A stretch of DNA of 64,000 bases from Kudoa neothunni (GCA_964304625.1 OZ199840.1:1364001-1428000), one strand, 5' to 3'. Shown: positions 49,800 through 62,788, numbered from the stretch's first letter. Program-made: numbers and translations. Notes: generated by a model not told the origin, from the sequence alone.

Positions 49800-51548
49800 A
49801 ATCTAATAAAAACCTTAATTTTAAGCCGATAATGTAATCCTTTACTGAAATAAACGTTATTTGTTTATTTAAAAAATATCACAGGTATTATAAAATTTAT
49901 TCCCCCTATTTATTGATTATTTTGAAAGTAATTTACCATTATCCTTTAATAAAAAGTCTGTTTATACATGACAATATTTTAAATGTGTTTAGACAGCGTT
50001 TGCTTATCAGCTATTTGGGATGCGATATTCTGGAAATTAGAAACCTCATTGTAATAACGCTTTGGCTCATAATTTTTTAAAAATTGTGGAAATTAGCTAA
50101 GTTCCATCTACTGCATCTTTGTTCATATTCATCATTCAAATCACTCAAAAATGACAGTTTATTTTGTGCTTTAACAAGTAGAAACAAAACACCAAAGTTG
50201 GTTTAGATTAAAATTAAGTTTTTTAGATGATAATTAATAAATTCATCAATTTATTGATGATTTTTGTCTTTTCTAGCATCTTCTTACCTTATTAAATATT
50301 TCTTTACTCAACTTTCATTATTCATTTTGAATGATTTCGATTATATACGGAAAATTTCCTAGATCAGCTAAAGTAGTGGTCAGTCACGATTTAGCCATTA
50401 TTTTACTGGGGGGTTACAATATCGCAGGAAGATTCACACTCAATGTTAAATAGGTGTCTAATGTTGGCTTGAAAGTAATTAATCTGTTCGATATTTTCGC
50501 GTCGTTTATAAACTAATAATTGTGTGATATTTTTTAACTTTTAATTAATTTTTAAACAAAAATTGAGTTTTAACAAACAATTTAAAACATAATTATAAAC
50601 AGATTATATAGTTATTAAATAATTTCATCATTCATATAACATGGTTTTTTTAAATAGGAGTAATTGGAGATCATGCTCTTAAAATATTTGCATAGAATAT
50701 TATTGGTTATGTAAACAATATAGAAAATCGGAAATTGAAATTATCTAGATAAACTAATTGCGCATTTATTACAAAGTTACAATCATAAAAAGCTTGTAAG
50801 AAAAATTTTTAATTGAAAAAAAATGTTCAAAAATAAAAATGAAACGAATTATATATAAGGATTAAATAAATTAATATGTTTCTTGAATTATACCAGATAT
50901 CCTTGCGATTTTTACCCCACATATATCAATATTATAATATCCAAGTTTTTGATTAGAGTAAAGCATGAAATAAAGCCTCTACCTAATGCGGTAAATCACA
51001 TGTTACGATTTCTTTCCCTTAAAAGACATATATTATTGACTGTATATCTTATCTTCAATTACTAAATATACTTTATAAATTACAGGATGCAATAAGAATA
51101 AGACTTCTGAGTTATCAATAATAAAGACTCTTCTACAAACACTAGTTTATATCTACTCATATTCCTAATAAAAACAATATTTACCGTCTTACCTTTAAAT
51201 AATAAATTATTATTAAATAAAAGTATTATTTCATGCATTTTGCTTCAATATATCCTTATATTAAAAATTTAAGATTAACGTAGAAAATTGATATTATATG
51301 ATCAAAATAAAATAATTTTTTATTATTTCATAAATCAAAACTAATGACTTCAGGTATATCAAACTTTTCTTCCATATTTTATCAATAGTTTATCTAATTT
51401 TATAAAATATACTAAAAATTCGTCGAATCACGTGATATCAATGAAAGAATTATAACTAAGAAAAAAAGCTAATATATAAATTTTTTATGTGAATTCTGAG
51501 TTTCATCCAATCCGTTATAATGTATGAATGCGCGCGCACCAAGTAGAG
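49800..51548. other. intergenic, nothing recognised
   Basis: AT-rich spacer upstream of SMU1 with no supported gene. Confidence 0.6.
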
Positions 51549-53621
51549 ATGTCCATAGAAATCGATGGTTCTGAGTAATTTGAACAATTATATATTTTTT
51601 AACTTTGATTTTAGTGTGATTCATCTCATCGAACAATACTTGAAAGAGAATAATCTATTGAAATCTTTGGAGGCGCTCCAAGTAATGGAATAATTGTTGA
51701 TTTTATGAAAACCTATTATTAATTATTAAAGGAGGAAACAGGGATTTCACTTAATACCATTGACAACGTGGAAAATTTTGTGAAGGATATTCGCAATGGG
51801 CATTGGGATGTAGTGCTGCAATCGCTACAAAATCTTAAAGTTCCAAACGAAAAATTATTTGACGTTTATGAACAGGTGAAACAGTTTTTTGGAGTTAAAA
51901 CAAACGAATTGATTTCAGATAATTTTCGAGTTAGTGGAACTTAGAGAGATAGAAACAGCCAGACTGTTGCTAAGGAAAACTCAACCAATGGAGTTGATGC
52001 GATTTTCCAACAAAGATCGTTTTAAAAAATTAGAAAATGTCATCAATAAAACATTTTTTGATCCAAAAGATGTATTGATATAATTAATCCAATTATTTTT
52101 ATAAATTAACATTAAAGATATATCCATCTGGAGTGAATAAAGAAAAACGGCGCCAAATAATAGCTCAAAGTTTTATTAATATTTAAAATTTCGTTTCTAT
52201 AAATGGCGATAGATTTAAGAGAGGAAATCAATATAGTTGCTCCATCTAGATTGTTATCATTATTATCACAAGCGCTAAAATATCAACAAGGAAGGGGGAT
52301 TTTACCTCCATGCCAATATTTGGATTTGTTTCGAAATAAACCTCTCGTTAAGTCAAACGTCGTGGAAACCTATCCAACTGAAATGTCAAAAGAAATAAAA
52401 GTGTTTTAATACAACCATTTAAATCAGATTTTAAATTGATGATGATGATGATGATAGTTTGCAAAAGATGTTTATCCGGTGGTTGTTAAATTTTCTCCAG
52501 ACGGCCAATATTTGGTTAGTGGTAGTTCAGACGGTTTTATTGAGGTTTGGAACTATCAAACCGGCCAACTACGTACCGACCTAATCTATCAACAACAGGT
52601 TTCTTCTTGTGTGGAAAAGACGATCCTATTACTACTTGATTCTTGGTTTTTGTTAGGACAGTTTTATGCTCATGGATACAACAATTACCTCTCTTTCATT
52701 TTCAAGTGACTCGGACATGTTATTGTCTGGTGACAAAAATGGAAAAATCAATGTGCATTATATCATTAATTGATTTAATACTTATGCAAACTCTAGATAT
52801 GGTATATTGAAAGTGGAAGTATTTATAAACGATTCGATAAGGCTCATCAAGGAGGTGTCAATGTTGCTCTATTCAATCGAGACCAATCTCATGTTGTTTC
52901 TGGAGGATGTGATGGTATAATTAGGTTGGTCGAACTTAAAAATGTGCTCTCGCTCTATTACCACACTCTAGAATCCATGGTATGAAGAGTGGAAGATGTC
53001 TTCGTGAATTTGTTGGTCACACATCTTATGTGAATGATATTCTGATTACGAATGACGGTATCAATTTGATTTCCTGTTCCAGCGACGGAAATCTAAAGAT
53101 ATGGTCCTATCGAAGTGGCGAATGTATAAACACTATTCATGGTAGTGCTGGCGTTGACAACCCTGTCAATTGTCTTCAATGGATTACTGAGAACTATTTT
53201 GTGGTTTGTTGTAGGTCTTCATTGCTTTATATAATGAGCGTTACTGGAGAGGTATTTGATTTTTTGAAGGCTCGATTAAATAAATATTTAGATTGTGAAC
53301 AGTTTCAAAACTGAGAAACAACTCAAAGTAACCGAGTATTTGTGTGGAGTAATATCTCCTATGCACAGATGGTACTATGCGGTGGATCAAGGCAATCAGC
53401 TTCATTGTTTCAATGTGCAGCAAGAAATTAGTACTTTGAGTGGTGCGAATTCTTCTGAACAATCAGTCAAAACCAGCGCCATCTACAAATTCACATCTAC
53501 TTACGAATTTTCCATGAGACTTCATGAGAAAGACACTCTTTCTTTGTGCCATCACCCCAACCAAAATATAATGTGCACCGCGAGTAAAGATGGATTGGTT
53601 AGAATTTGGACCGCCGTTTAG
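51549..53621 (+). CDS. SMU1: SMU1 WD40 spliceosomal protein
   Basis: Eleven exons: 51549-51574, 51615-51681, 51732-51875, 51919-52071, 52118-52169, 52213-52400, 52458-52598, 52657-52752, 52797-52924, 52972-53251 and 53292-53621; about 534 residues against 513 in human. The N-terminus [20 protein letters not shown] is the SMU1 LisH domain, followed by CTLH ([40 protein letters not shown]) and the conserved EKRRQIIAQ...[17 protein letters not shown]. The C-terminal half is a WD40 propeller ([67 protein letters not shown]). SMU1 works with RED/IK in activation of the spliceosomal B complex and matters for splicing of very short introns, notable given the 38-60 bp introns here. Intron 6 contains a (GAT)n run at 52437-52454. 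Confidence 0.95.
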
Positions 53622-54645
53622 ACACCAAATTTATTACCTTTATTGTTCTATAAAATTCAGTTTGCCATTTTTGATTATTCGTTAGAATAGTTCTCATTTA
53701 AACAACTTTAAACTTGCGCTTAGATTGTTTCCGCTGTCGCCAAAATTGAGAGGTTATAACATCTTCATTAGGTAGGTGTTAACATCTCGAGTGCTTGTGG
53801 GGTCTATAAGACAATAAACTATATTGTAATTAAATTTTCGGCAAATTTATTGAATAAAATAGTCGTAACTTTGTACTTGTCTCAAAAAATTATTTTACGC
53901 GCTCATGATATAATTTTTGCAATTAGTTTTATATTAAAAAGAATAAATGACATTTATACAATTCTTACTGTTGGGATCCATTGGGCCTATGAGTTAATCG
54001 ATAAACCAATTCAAAAAAATGATGCAAAGTTCATACTGTAGTATTTTTATTGACATAATCTTCACATTCATTTAGACACAAAGATTTGTTGTAGAATTGT
54101 TATTATTATCTGTGCTATCAACACTTTATAAAAATCAATACTCGTCGCAGCAATGGAAGATTTCTATGTTCGCACATGTGTATGTAAGAAAAGTTTATTA
54201 AATTTTGACAGTTTTTAATCGACCAATTCCACTCACATTTTTTGAATTTAGATAAGGTATCAAACTGTTGTCAAATATTAAAAATTCCGGAATCTAATTG
54301 ATTCCTTTCTACTTTGATGGCGTTCCCGTTATAAAAATTTACTGAAATCATTTATAAACTAATATACAATGAAGAAATTGCAAATGTATGACCTTAGTTT
54401 TGTCCTAACCTCTTGAGAAATATGCACCACAATTTCTTTTGGATTACAAATCACCCGATTTTACATGATCTCGGAGGTTTAAAATCTGTTTATTGAAGAA
54501 AATAAGGTGAATTAACACAAAAAATACGTCATATAAATCATCGATATTATTTATAATATAATATTTTGTTTTATTAGATATATAAATTCTTCTCAATGTT
54601 TCGAGATAATTTATTTTATTTGCCAGCTAAAGCTAAACCATTAAC
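53622..54645. other. intergenic between convergent genes
   Basis: SMU1 (+) and the Kunitz gene (-) converge on this 1 kb spacer, so it holds two 3' ends. Nothing else recognised. Confidence 0.6.
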
Positions 54646-56206
54646 TTAATGATTATCTATATAACCCGAATTACTACCATCTTGAGGACCTGTTCTATCT
54701 CCGGAACCAACACCACCAGAATCTTGACCAAGCTTTTCTTGTGTTACACCTTGAGGATTAGACGGTGTATCACGAGATTCACTAGGAACAGAAGGACCTA
54801 CAGCAGGTACGGCAACAGGAACGACAGCAAGATTGCCAACTGAAGCGCTAATGGTAGATGTTAAAGGCTTTTTGCATATATTTTGACAAGCTGTCTGATC
54901 TTTGAAGTTGTTCAAGTTCATAGCTTTTCCATTAAATTTGAATAAAACACAATCTCTTGCATTGGCGCCAGTTGTCGCATAGTGATATCTGGTTAATTGA
55001 TATTTATCGCTGTCTTTTGCTTCTCCAACTTTGTCTTGTTCACAGGCTTTTACAGCTTTGATATCATCGAGATGGCTAGCTGAATTTGTTAAAAACATAT
55101 AAAGAAGTGTAAGTTTCATAAAATACTTGCGGGACAAAAACTTGCACAAAGTTCTACTGAACTAAAGATATTCTTTTCGCCATCATCAACTTTAATTGGA
55201 TCCTTAGGAGCTTGGGAAATGAATGGTAAACAAGCTTGTTTCTTTTTATCAAAATGAAAGTATTCCATTAGACCTTCATCGTTATCTACTGGATTTTCGG
55301 GTGTTACTTGGTATGGGCCAGTAGCGTTGCAAGCATTAACGTATTCAGCTAATTAAAGTTAAATAAATCACAAAAGTCTTTATACTTATGCACATTTTTG
55401 CACAAGTAGGAAGATCCTTAAAATGACCTCTTTTTGAATTCTGCCCTACTGCTGCATACACACATCTTTTCTTATCGCTGTGAAGAACGATTCCCATTTT
55501 TGGTTGTTCAGTGTCTACTTGTGCAGCGAAAAGGCAGTCAAATTCATTTGGAACTTTAGTAGGCGTGCTTTCCGGCTTAGTGTCAATCATTTCACTATTT
55601 TCTTTATCTTAAATATTACAATCGAATTAATGATAATAATTTTACATTTAAAAAAATCTAATTACTATGACAAGCGTTTTTGCATTCGATTTCTGACTCA
55701 AAGTTATTGGCGTTTCCACCACATCCAGTATATTTAAACTCGTGGCATAAATTTTTATCACTTCCTCCAACAGATTCTTTCGAGTAGTACCATCGATCTA
55801 GCTGGTTTTCTTGTGCCACCGTACAAGACCCTGGTGACACAGGTTGCTGGCATGCTTTTGATTTCTCTTCTGGTGTAAATATTACTATATTTAATACAAA
55901 TGAATTATAAACTGAAATGCATTTACAGTGATATTTGCAAACGGCTTCCGACACAAAGTTGTTAAAATTTCCAAGAGAACCAAGATATTTGAATGGTTTG
56001 CATTTGGCAGTTTTTTTGTCTACATACCACCTATCAACTACGGCTGCAGCTTGCTGTTCTTTGCTCATCCACGACGGAGGTTCACCCAAGTCCAACTCAT
56101 ATGAATCTAAGGCTCTTTCTAATATGAAATGATGGCAATTATTATATTGAACATTACCGAGTGATACAATTGTTAAGGAAGCGTAGAAAAATAATTGCGT
56201 AAGCAT
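54646..56206 (-). CDS. secreted five-domain Kunitz-type protein, paralogue B
   Basis: Six exons on the minus strand: 56158-56206, 55927-56118, 55666-55884, 55386-55607, 55127-55348 and 54646-55079, about 445 residues. The intron positions and phases (all phase 1) match those of the gene at 7966-9354, with exon 4 exactly the same length. Signal peptide MLTQLFFYASLTIVSL, then domains in the same order: domain 1 with KYLGSLGNFNNF but few cysteines; domain 2 with all six cysteines (CQQPVSPGSC, DRWYYS, YTGCGGNANNF) and Thr at the P1 position; domains 3-5 without the second and fourth cysteines. It differs by a C-terminal tail of about 65 residues rich in Pro, Gly, Ser and Val (NLAVVPVAVPAVGPSVPSES and on), absent from paralogue A. 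Likely a secreted protein; whether domain 2 inhibits a protease is open. Confidence 0.88.
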
Positions 56207-59200
56207 TATATTGATATGTAAATTCGGTAATTAATAAAAATTCGTGCTTGGACGAGTTTAAATGTTTATTCATAGTAGAGAAATAATTCTTTTACGAATT
56301 GATTGAATAAGTTGGACGAAGTGGATTTTAGTACGAATAATTTCACAAATTATATAATTTTCAATTTAAAGCTACAACATTTGATATTATATTTAATCGA
56401 CCTGCTTAATATTGCTTTGAAACAAAATATATATTAAAGATCCTCTAAAATTTCGAAACCGATTTATAACGTCATTTATTTTTCGATAGACAGGAAAAAT
56501 TATTACTCAACGTCAAAAATATATGACCCTCAAAATAATTAAAAAAAATATGTTGCAAAAATGTATTTCACTTTAGTTCATTTAAATTCAATAATACAGT
56601 TGATCAATATTCGGACTCATGGGTTACCACATTTTATATGATTACGGGGAACAATTAAGAACGAGATGATAATTATTTTCGTGACTTTATTCATTTCATT
56701 AGAGCTTTATCTTACATCCAATTTCGGCATATATAAAAAATTTTTTTTAATAATAAATAGAATTATTCAATTCTTTCTGTGAACAACAATGAGAATTATT
56801 TATTATTTATTCAAGAGTAACATATGAGATAATTAATTTTAAGATTTACTTTAAATGAAAAAATACGGAATATTAAGTGGCAAAGTATAATTTATGCATC
56901 ACAACTTTCTCAAAAAAAATAAAAAATAATGTTATTTTCATGTATGAATGATTTACTAATAAATAATTTAAAAGACTAACAAATTAAATTTATGGATTTT
57001 TAATGATTAGTCAAAATACTGAACTAGCCTTATTTTCGACTAAAACGCCTTATTAAATTAATTTTATCAAAATTATGAATGAAGATATAATTGTATTATT
57101 TTCTAGACCCTAAAATGGACAAAGTATACAAATAAATTTAAAAATGCAATAAATTCAACCTTTCGTGGCACGCGTGAGATTCAGTGAACCCCATGTGATT
57201 TGCTCTACGCAATAATTCATATTCTACGATATGAATTGCTTCAAGATCACCTTTGTTTGCGTATTTTTTACCAATTTACAACATATTACAATTATATTGG
57301 TTCTACCAATTTTTCTAGCTTACATAGTGACGATTCACATAGCTTCGACTTTGCCTGTGATATTAAGTTGATGATAAATGTGAGAATCTTAATTATGAAC
57401 TGTAACAGGTTAAGCTTCATGTATTTAAAATCAAAATAGAAACCAAAAGTAACGTACTACAAAGTTTGAAAGATTTCAAAAAAAGAAAACAAGTAATTTT
57501 AAGGGGCGAAATCAAATATAAATCACAGAAAATATTTCCACAGAGACTCAACTGTTGATTTTTTTCATTTCTGACGAAATAAGGAATAGAATATTGTACT
57601 TTAGAACTAATAAGTTGAAAAATATTTGGCTGAATTTCACCTGAATACAGAATTCCACTGAATTAGATTGGAACGATCTGGAAGCATTTATTTATTGTAT
57701 TATTTTTTGGTTTAACAAAAACAATTTAACTGGTACGCAGAGGCTACGATCAGAAGATGATTTCAATTCATACATTGGTGAGAAACCATTTAGCAATAAT
57801 AGAATTAAACTATTATAAATATGCTTGCACTATAACGATGATTCTAATCATTCAGCGAACGCCACGCACGAAAGATAAGACTTTAGCTATAAAAATGCTA
57901 CATTTACAAATTGATATGCGAGTTAATAAATATGGTGTTTGCTGAATATATTTTTATAAAAGTTATTTAAAAATGTTGCGAAATAATGTAACCAACAGTC
58001 ACGTGATCGACCAATTTCACTCACTCTTTCCAGGTACCTCTTGTTTATTATTCAGTTAAGTTAATATTACGTGTTATTATGAAAGTCTCAAATCTAATGA
58101 TCCAAAAACTGCCACTATATCACGTTTTAAAATATTTATTATCTCGACTCCTAATGGCATCCTAGAGATGAAAAATAAAATAATCAAAACCTATAAATAT
58201 TTTTAGAATCTAAAAGTAGAAATTATTTATATGCAGGACAATTTAATTCTGTTGATGAAAATGTATACGAGTGGATTGGTTAGACACGAAGCAAAAAGAT
58301 TGTAGTAAGCGTCGTCACGATAATCATCAAGAGAAATCAATTCGAAAAAGAAAAATTTTACTTTCATGTGCAATTCATTGAGGGGTTCGTTATTTTATAG
58401 AAAGGTCCAACATTAAAAAATCAAATTTTATTAGCTAATCTGCTGATGCTACACCTATTTGTCTACTTCAGAGTAGACAAATTATATCAGAACATTCTTA
58501 AAAAATACTTTGAAAATTTTATTTACAATGTAGACGAAACTGTCAATTTCTACCGACAGCAAGGGAGTATTTCATAGATCGTTGAAACATATTTTAATGC
58601 TGCTAATACGTTTCTCGAGTTTCAATTATCTTTTAAAAATTAATATATAGTTAATTGGCCTTTTTAAACTCAACTTAATCAATATTAAATATCAATTTTT
58701 TATATCTTATATAAAATTAAACCATCAAAAATGGGTCTCTGATTTCATATATTATTTTTATTTCCTTTTCAAACTAAAATTATCTAAAAATAAGCAAAAA
58801 TATAACGAATTATGCAGTATCGAGAGTTTACTGTATATAGCAACGCTTTACCCTGCTATGTAGTTGAGCTAAGAGATATCATAATCGCTAAAATAGATTT
58901 TCCAATAAATTATCACTCCATAAAAATTTTTAATTGGCATCAAATAAATTATTCGAAAAATATTCAAAAACACCTGATGTAAAACAATGCGTAGAATAGC
59001 CATGGGGCATACAATTTCAGATGCCAATCTAATTCTCAACTCCTAAAAAGTGCGCGTAGCTTATGCTCCAATCTAACCGCACTTTGATTAAACTAAAGAT
59101 TGGCAATAATTAAAAATCATGTCAAAAATACTTAACTATTTAAGAATATTAGAACTACAATTATTAGCTGGCTTATGTAGGCATCCAAGCACAAAAACAA

Positions 59201-59337
59201 CACACAATAAAACCTAAGAAAAGAGTATATGTTTTTTATACATAAATTGATTATAGAGTTAATGAAAATAAGATTTTTAGATGGCAAAACCAATAACAGA
59301 AACAGAAGGGATGGAAAACCAAATATAAGAAACATTA
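56207..59337. other. intergenic, nothing recognised
   Basis: 3.1 kb, the longest featureless stretch in the window. Short open frames at 57200-57439 and 57757-57945 show no domain and have AT-rich, low-complexity composition. GAGTAGACAAAT and its near-repeat at 58458-58486 form a small palindrome-like repeat. Confidence 0.55.
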
Positions 59338-60258
59338 TTATTTGGTAGAACTTTCGTAGAAAATATTAAGTTGTTCATGGAAAGTGGCCTTAGTGGAGAG
59401 GCTGGTTAGAAATTCACTTCCATCCAATCCATACGACTCATCTTCAGGACTTTCATAACGTAGCTTTTTTAGTGGAGTATAGGTGTTGGGATTTTCTGGA
59501 GTCGAATTGGGATAGTTGGATGGCGGTGTTGAAAAATGATCCACATTTTCTTTGCGCGAAGACTGTATAGCATTGTCGCAGCTGCTTCGGGTGGTTTGCG
59601 ATTCCACAGATTGATTGTTTCTAATTGAGATATTGGAATTTTGTGGATGGTTGTTGTTTTCAGCACCGAGTTGATCCACCAAAAACACATCAACCTGTTG
59701 CTTTTCCGGCGCATCGAATGAAAGAGAGTATTCATTGTCGTTGTTTTTCACTTCGATCATGGTGCCATCAGGAGCACGCACAAGCATCACAGATTTATCA
59801 CAAGGGAACACTTTACTCAGTGCTTTATGCGAAACATAGATGGTGTCTTTAGTGTCAATATCATCACGTATATTTTTAAGATTTGTCTCCACATAGCCCA
59901 CAAAAAGATCCAACTGAGAGCTGAGTTTTTTCATACATTCAATGTCTTTTTTGATGATCTCAAGACGATGTTTAATCTCAGAACCATACATATTGTCATC
60001 TTTTGGCAACGACCCTCTCCATTGAACCACATTTTTGGATTTTTTCTCAATCAAACCGATTCCCTCCAACACATTGGTTATATCGTAAATGCGCCTCTTT
60101 TGACGAACATTCAAAATATCACTAGCCTTTTTCAGATCCAAACTGCCACCTTCAGCGTTCTGCAACAGAGCTACAAACCTTGTAGCCATCAAACCCAGGC
60201 TTTTCTCGTATCTTGATGCACTCACTGATGATGGGTTATCAGTTGGAATATCGGTCAT
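59338..60258 (-). CDS. E2F-family transcription factor (E2F4/5-like)
   Basis: Single exon, 306 residues. Residues about 16-80 are the winged-helix DNA-binding domain: RYEKSLGLMATRFVALLQNA, SLDLKKASDILNVRQKRRIY and DITNVLEGIGLIEKKSKNVV, including the RRIYDITNVLEGIGL signature that reads TTTSSCGC sites. Next is a leucine-rich coiled coil (about 90-130) and a marked-box region (about 135-190), both used to pair with DP proteins. The C-terminus is Asn/Ser/Pro-rich; the end (YGLDGSEFLTSL...) is acidic but has no clear LDxxEGxxDLFD retinoblastoma-binding motif. The lack of an N-terminal cyclin-A-binding extension and the KSLGLMATRFVALLQ start resemble E2F4/5 more than E2F1-3. It would regulate cell-cycle genes, of which POLA2 in this window is a classical example. 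Being intronless is unusual among its neighbours. Confidence 0.92.
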   Translation of the reverse strand: MTDIPTDNPSSVSASRYEKSLGLMATRFVALLQNAEGGSLDLKKASDILNVRQKRRIYDITNVLEGIGLIEKKSKNVVQWRGSLPKDDNMYGSEIKHRLEIIKKDIECMKKLSSQLDLFVGYVETNLKNIRDDIDTKDTIYVSHKALSKVFPCDKSVMLVRAPDGTMIEVKNNDNEYSLSFDAPEKQQVDVFLVDQLGAENNNHPQNSNISIRNNQSVESQTTRSSCDNAIQSSRKENVDHFSTPPSNYPNSTPENPNTYTPLKKLRYESPEDESYGLDGSEFLTSLSTKATFHEQLNIFYESSTK

Positions 60259-60754
60259 AGTTTCGCTCAGTTATTGGGTTGATGGACAAAACAACCAACG
60301 ACCTTTGTGCAGAGTTATCCTAAGAGGATGCTGAATTGAATCGTGAGAACTTAATATACAGGTGCGCAAGCGCGTTACTATAATAAAAGCCGCGATAAGC
60401 TCCGAAGGCGCTACGCTCAATAATCGCATTTATTCAATAGGTCAAAGGTTGCGGCACAAGTCCACACAACAACGCCCACCAGCCGCTAATCAACACTCAA
60501 CCACATAAACTCCCCCATTAAACCTGTTAATACATCATATATCGTTTGAAATACACCCCAATTCTAATGATTATTGCTCGATTATTACTCAGTCGTAGAT
60601 TAGGTACTGTATTAGTTTAAATTAAGCCACCTAACAAGCACACAAACAACACACACACACACACACACCATAAGTGAACAGATTATCGGCAGAATTAGCC
60701 ACTGTAAAATACTAATCCATTCTAGTTGACTGGTTATGAATCGAAATTGGTACA
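60259..60754. other. intergenic, with (CA)n microsatellite
   Basis: Upstream region of E2F and downstream of GrpE (both on the minus strand). It contains a CA run at about 60649-60668, and GC-richer patches near 60360-60430 (GGTGCGCAAGCGCGTTAC). Confidence 0.6.
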
Positions 60755-61708
60755 TCACTTTTTCACAACACCAACTTCGGCTGCTCGTAACACACGTCCA
60801 TTGAATGTGTAACCGGCCCGTACCACTTCGCCAACTTTTCCAGGTGCGTATTTGGTGGCATCCTTGGGAATCTAATAAAACACAGTCAATTTCAGGTTTT
60901 CACACCTACATGCCACAAAAATAATACTAACAGGTTTAAATGTTAAATATTAAATGATGCGTAGGTAACACTTAGGTGCCTCCTAAAGGAACACAAAGAG
61001 CATTTTATTCATTTACAAATTTAATGGACATTCAAATTTTGTGAAATAATATTTGTTAAACGGTGAAAACTTGAGAATAAACGACCAAAATCAGTATGTG
61101 TGCGAGAGTTGTTTAAAACTTACTTCATATTTGGCCATATGAAAATTGGGGTCAAAATCCTCACCCAAGGGAGTGCATTTAATGACTTTGTGTGCGGTGA
61201 AAGTTTTCTGTAACATCGAATGCGTCATTTCAACACCAATCAACAAATCTTTCAATAGTGAACTCAATTTTTTGCACTCCTCTGAATTGTCGGTAGACGA
61301 CGATTTTATGTTTATAGAATCTTTTGGGGTTTTATTAATCACTGTCTCTATTGTATCAGCCACCACAAACATGTCCTTGATAAACTTGGATGCTCCAAAA
61401 TTGTGTGCTTCATCTACTTGATGTTTGATGCGATTTTGCAGATTTTTCAACTCAGCCACTGCATATCTTAATTGATGCTCCAACTTTTCATTTTTAGATT
61501 TAAGAGCAGTGACTTCAGGTGACTCTACCATCACTGATTCAGGCTGTTGTTCCTCTGTTGGTTCTTCGTTAGTCGGTACAGACGAGGTGGATTCGCTTTC
61601 CTCTTGTTTTGATCTAGAAAATAAACATCTTACGCGATGCGGACGAGTTAACAACAATTGAGGGGTTCTAGTGAGCAATCTATTTATGCCACTACCAATG
61701 CTCTGCAT
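60755..61708 (-). CDS. GRPEL1: mitochondrial GrpE nucleotide exchange factor
   Basis: Two exons, 61124-61708 and 60755-60871, about 233 residues, joined across a 252-bp intron, the longest intron of the genes modelled here. The N-terminus MQSIGSGINRLLTRTPQLLL (then RPHRVRCLFSRSKQ) is a basic mitochondrial presequence. An acidic linker leads into the long GrpE dimerisation helix (LKSKNEKLEHQLRYAVAELK then NLQNR), followed by KFIKDMFVVADTIE, VEMTHSMLQKTF and LGEDFDPNFHMAKYE. Exon 2 gives the beta domain: IPKDATKYAPGKVGEVVRAG then YTFNGRVLRAAEVGVVKK, matching the family's PGTVxxVxKxGYxLxxRVLRPAxVxV signature. The protein releases ADP from mitochondrial Hsp70 during protein import and folding. 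The symbol is by family; a GRPEL1/2 distinction cannot be drawn. Confidence 0.94.
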
Positions 61709-62511
61709 TCCTATTTAAAATCCCTGGGGCACGTGGTCAATTAATCTTAAAATTATTCCCATCTTGGATTATGACACGCTGCAACCTGCGGTTGTGTCAT
61801 GTTTTTGTAACTAGGAAAATCCATATAACAACTAAATTAAGTGTGAATTTCAGATTGTTCTCCTGATGTAGAATTACAACATATGCTTTATTGTTAGGAG
61901 ATATAACTAATTTTCTCAAATAATAGTTTGTTAATTTGGGGGAATTTTTATTTTATATAAACATGAAAAGAGAGCATTTCGAGTAGTTTAGATGAATTTA
62001 GATGAATTAATGCATGTGAAGTGTAAATCATCTATCCAAGGTTACACCGTATTTCCCTGAATATACGACATCTATTTTATTTGGTATATGAAAAGGTATT
62101 AGGTATTATATTTGTAACAAACAAATCATGCATTATTAAACTTATGTAATATATTTATAAAGTACTTTTTTGTATAGACAAAATAATATTTTCATTGAAA
62201 GAAATTCCATGTGGAACATATAATTTGATAAGTATGATTGTCTTTTCTTAAAAAATGAAGAGAAAATGGCAATAAAATCACAAACTTTACGTTTTTAATG
62301 AGTAAATTAGATTTAAAATTTTTATTATTATCATTTGCTGCGATTTGGCATTTTAAATTGTTCGATTTATATGATTTCTCAATTAAACATTGTGCTGATA
62401 AATATGAAATAACATTTATTTGATGCTATTTTGGTGAAATTCGGGGTCTTCTATTGGGCAGTGGTTACTTCAAAATTTAATTCGATTAATCCATTAAACG
62501 ACACATTAGAA
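61709..62511. other. intergenic, nothing recognised
   Basis: Upstream of the GrpE gene; no further gene or repeat seen. Confidence 0.6.
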
Positions 62512-62788
62512 CAGTGGTTCCCAACCTTTGGGGCGTTTTGGAACCCTTGTAGACATACTTATGGGTCTATTGAACCCTTATCATTTAATATGAGAATTGT
62601 GTTTAAAATTTAGTATATATATATATTTAAAGCGCTAAAAAAAATTCCACATATTCATTTTCTATCTTTTCAACCATAAAACAAAAAATAATAAATAAAC
62701 GTATATTTAATGTGATTTTTGCTGCTGTTTTTCGGAAGCTATTTTATGTATGCTTGGTTTAATTTTCGAACCCGGTTGGGAATCACTG
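62512..62788. mobile_element. hAT-type MITE with perfect target duplication
   Basis: Ends CAGTGGTTCCCAACC and GGTTGGGAATCACTG form terminal inverted repeats; both sides carry the 8-bp duplication CATTAGAA (62504-62511 and 62789-62796). 277 bp, no ORF. The intact duplication suggests a fairly recent insertion. Confidence 0.85.

Noticed and set aside
57200-57945. Two open frames of 79 and 62 codons in the large spacer before E2F
   Set aside because: Low-complexity composition, no domain and no consistent splice partners.
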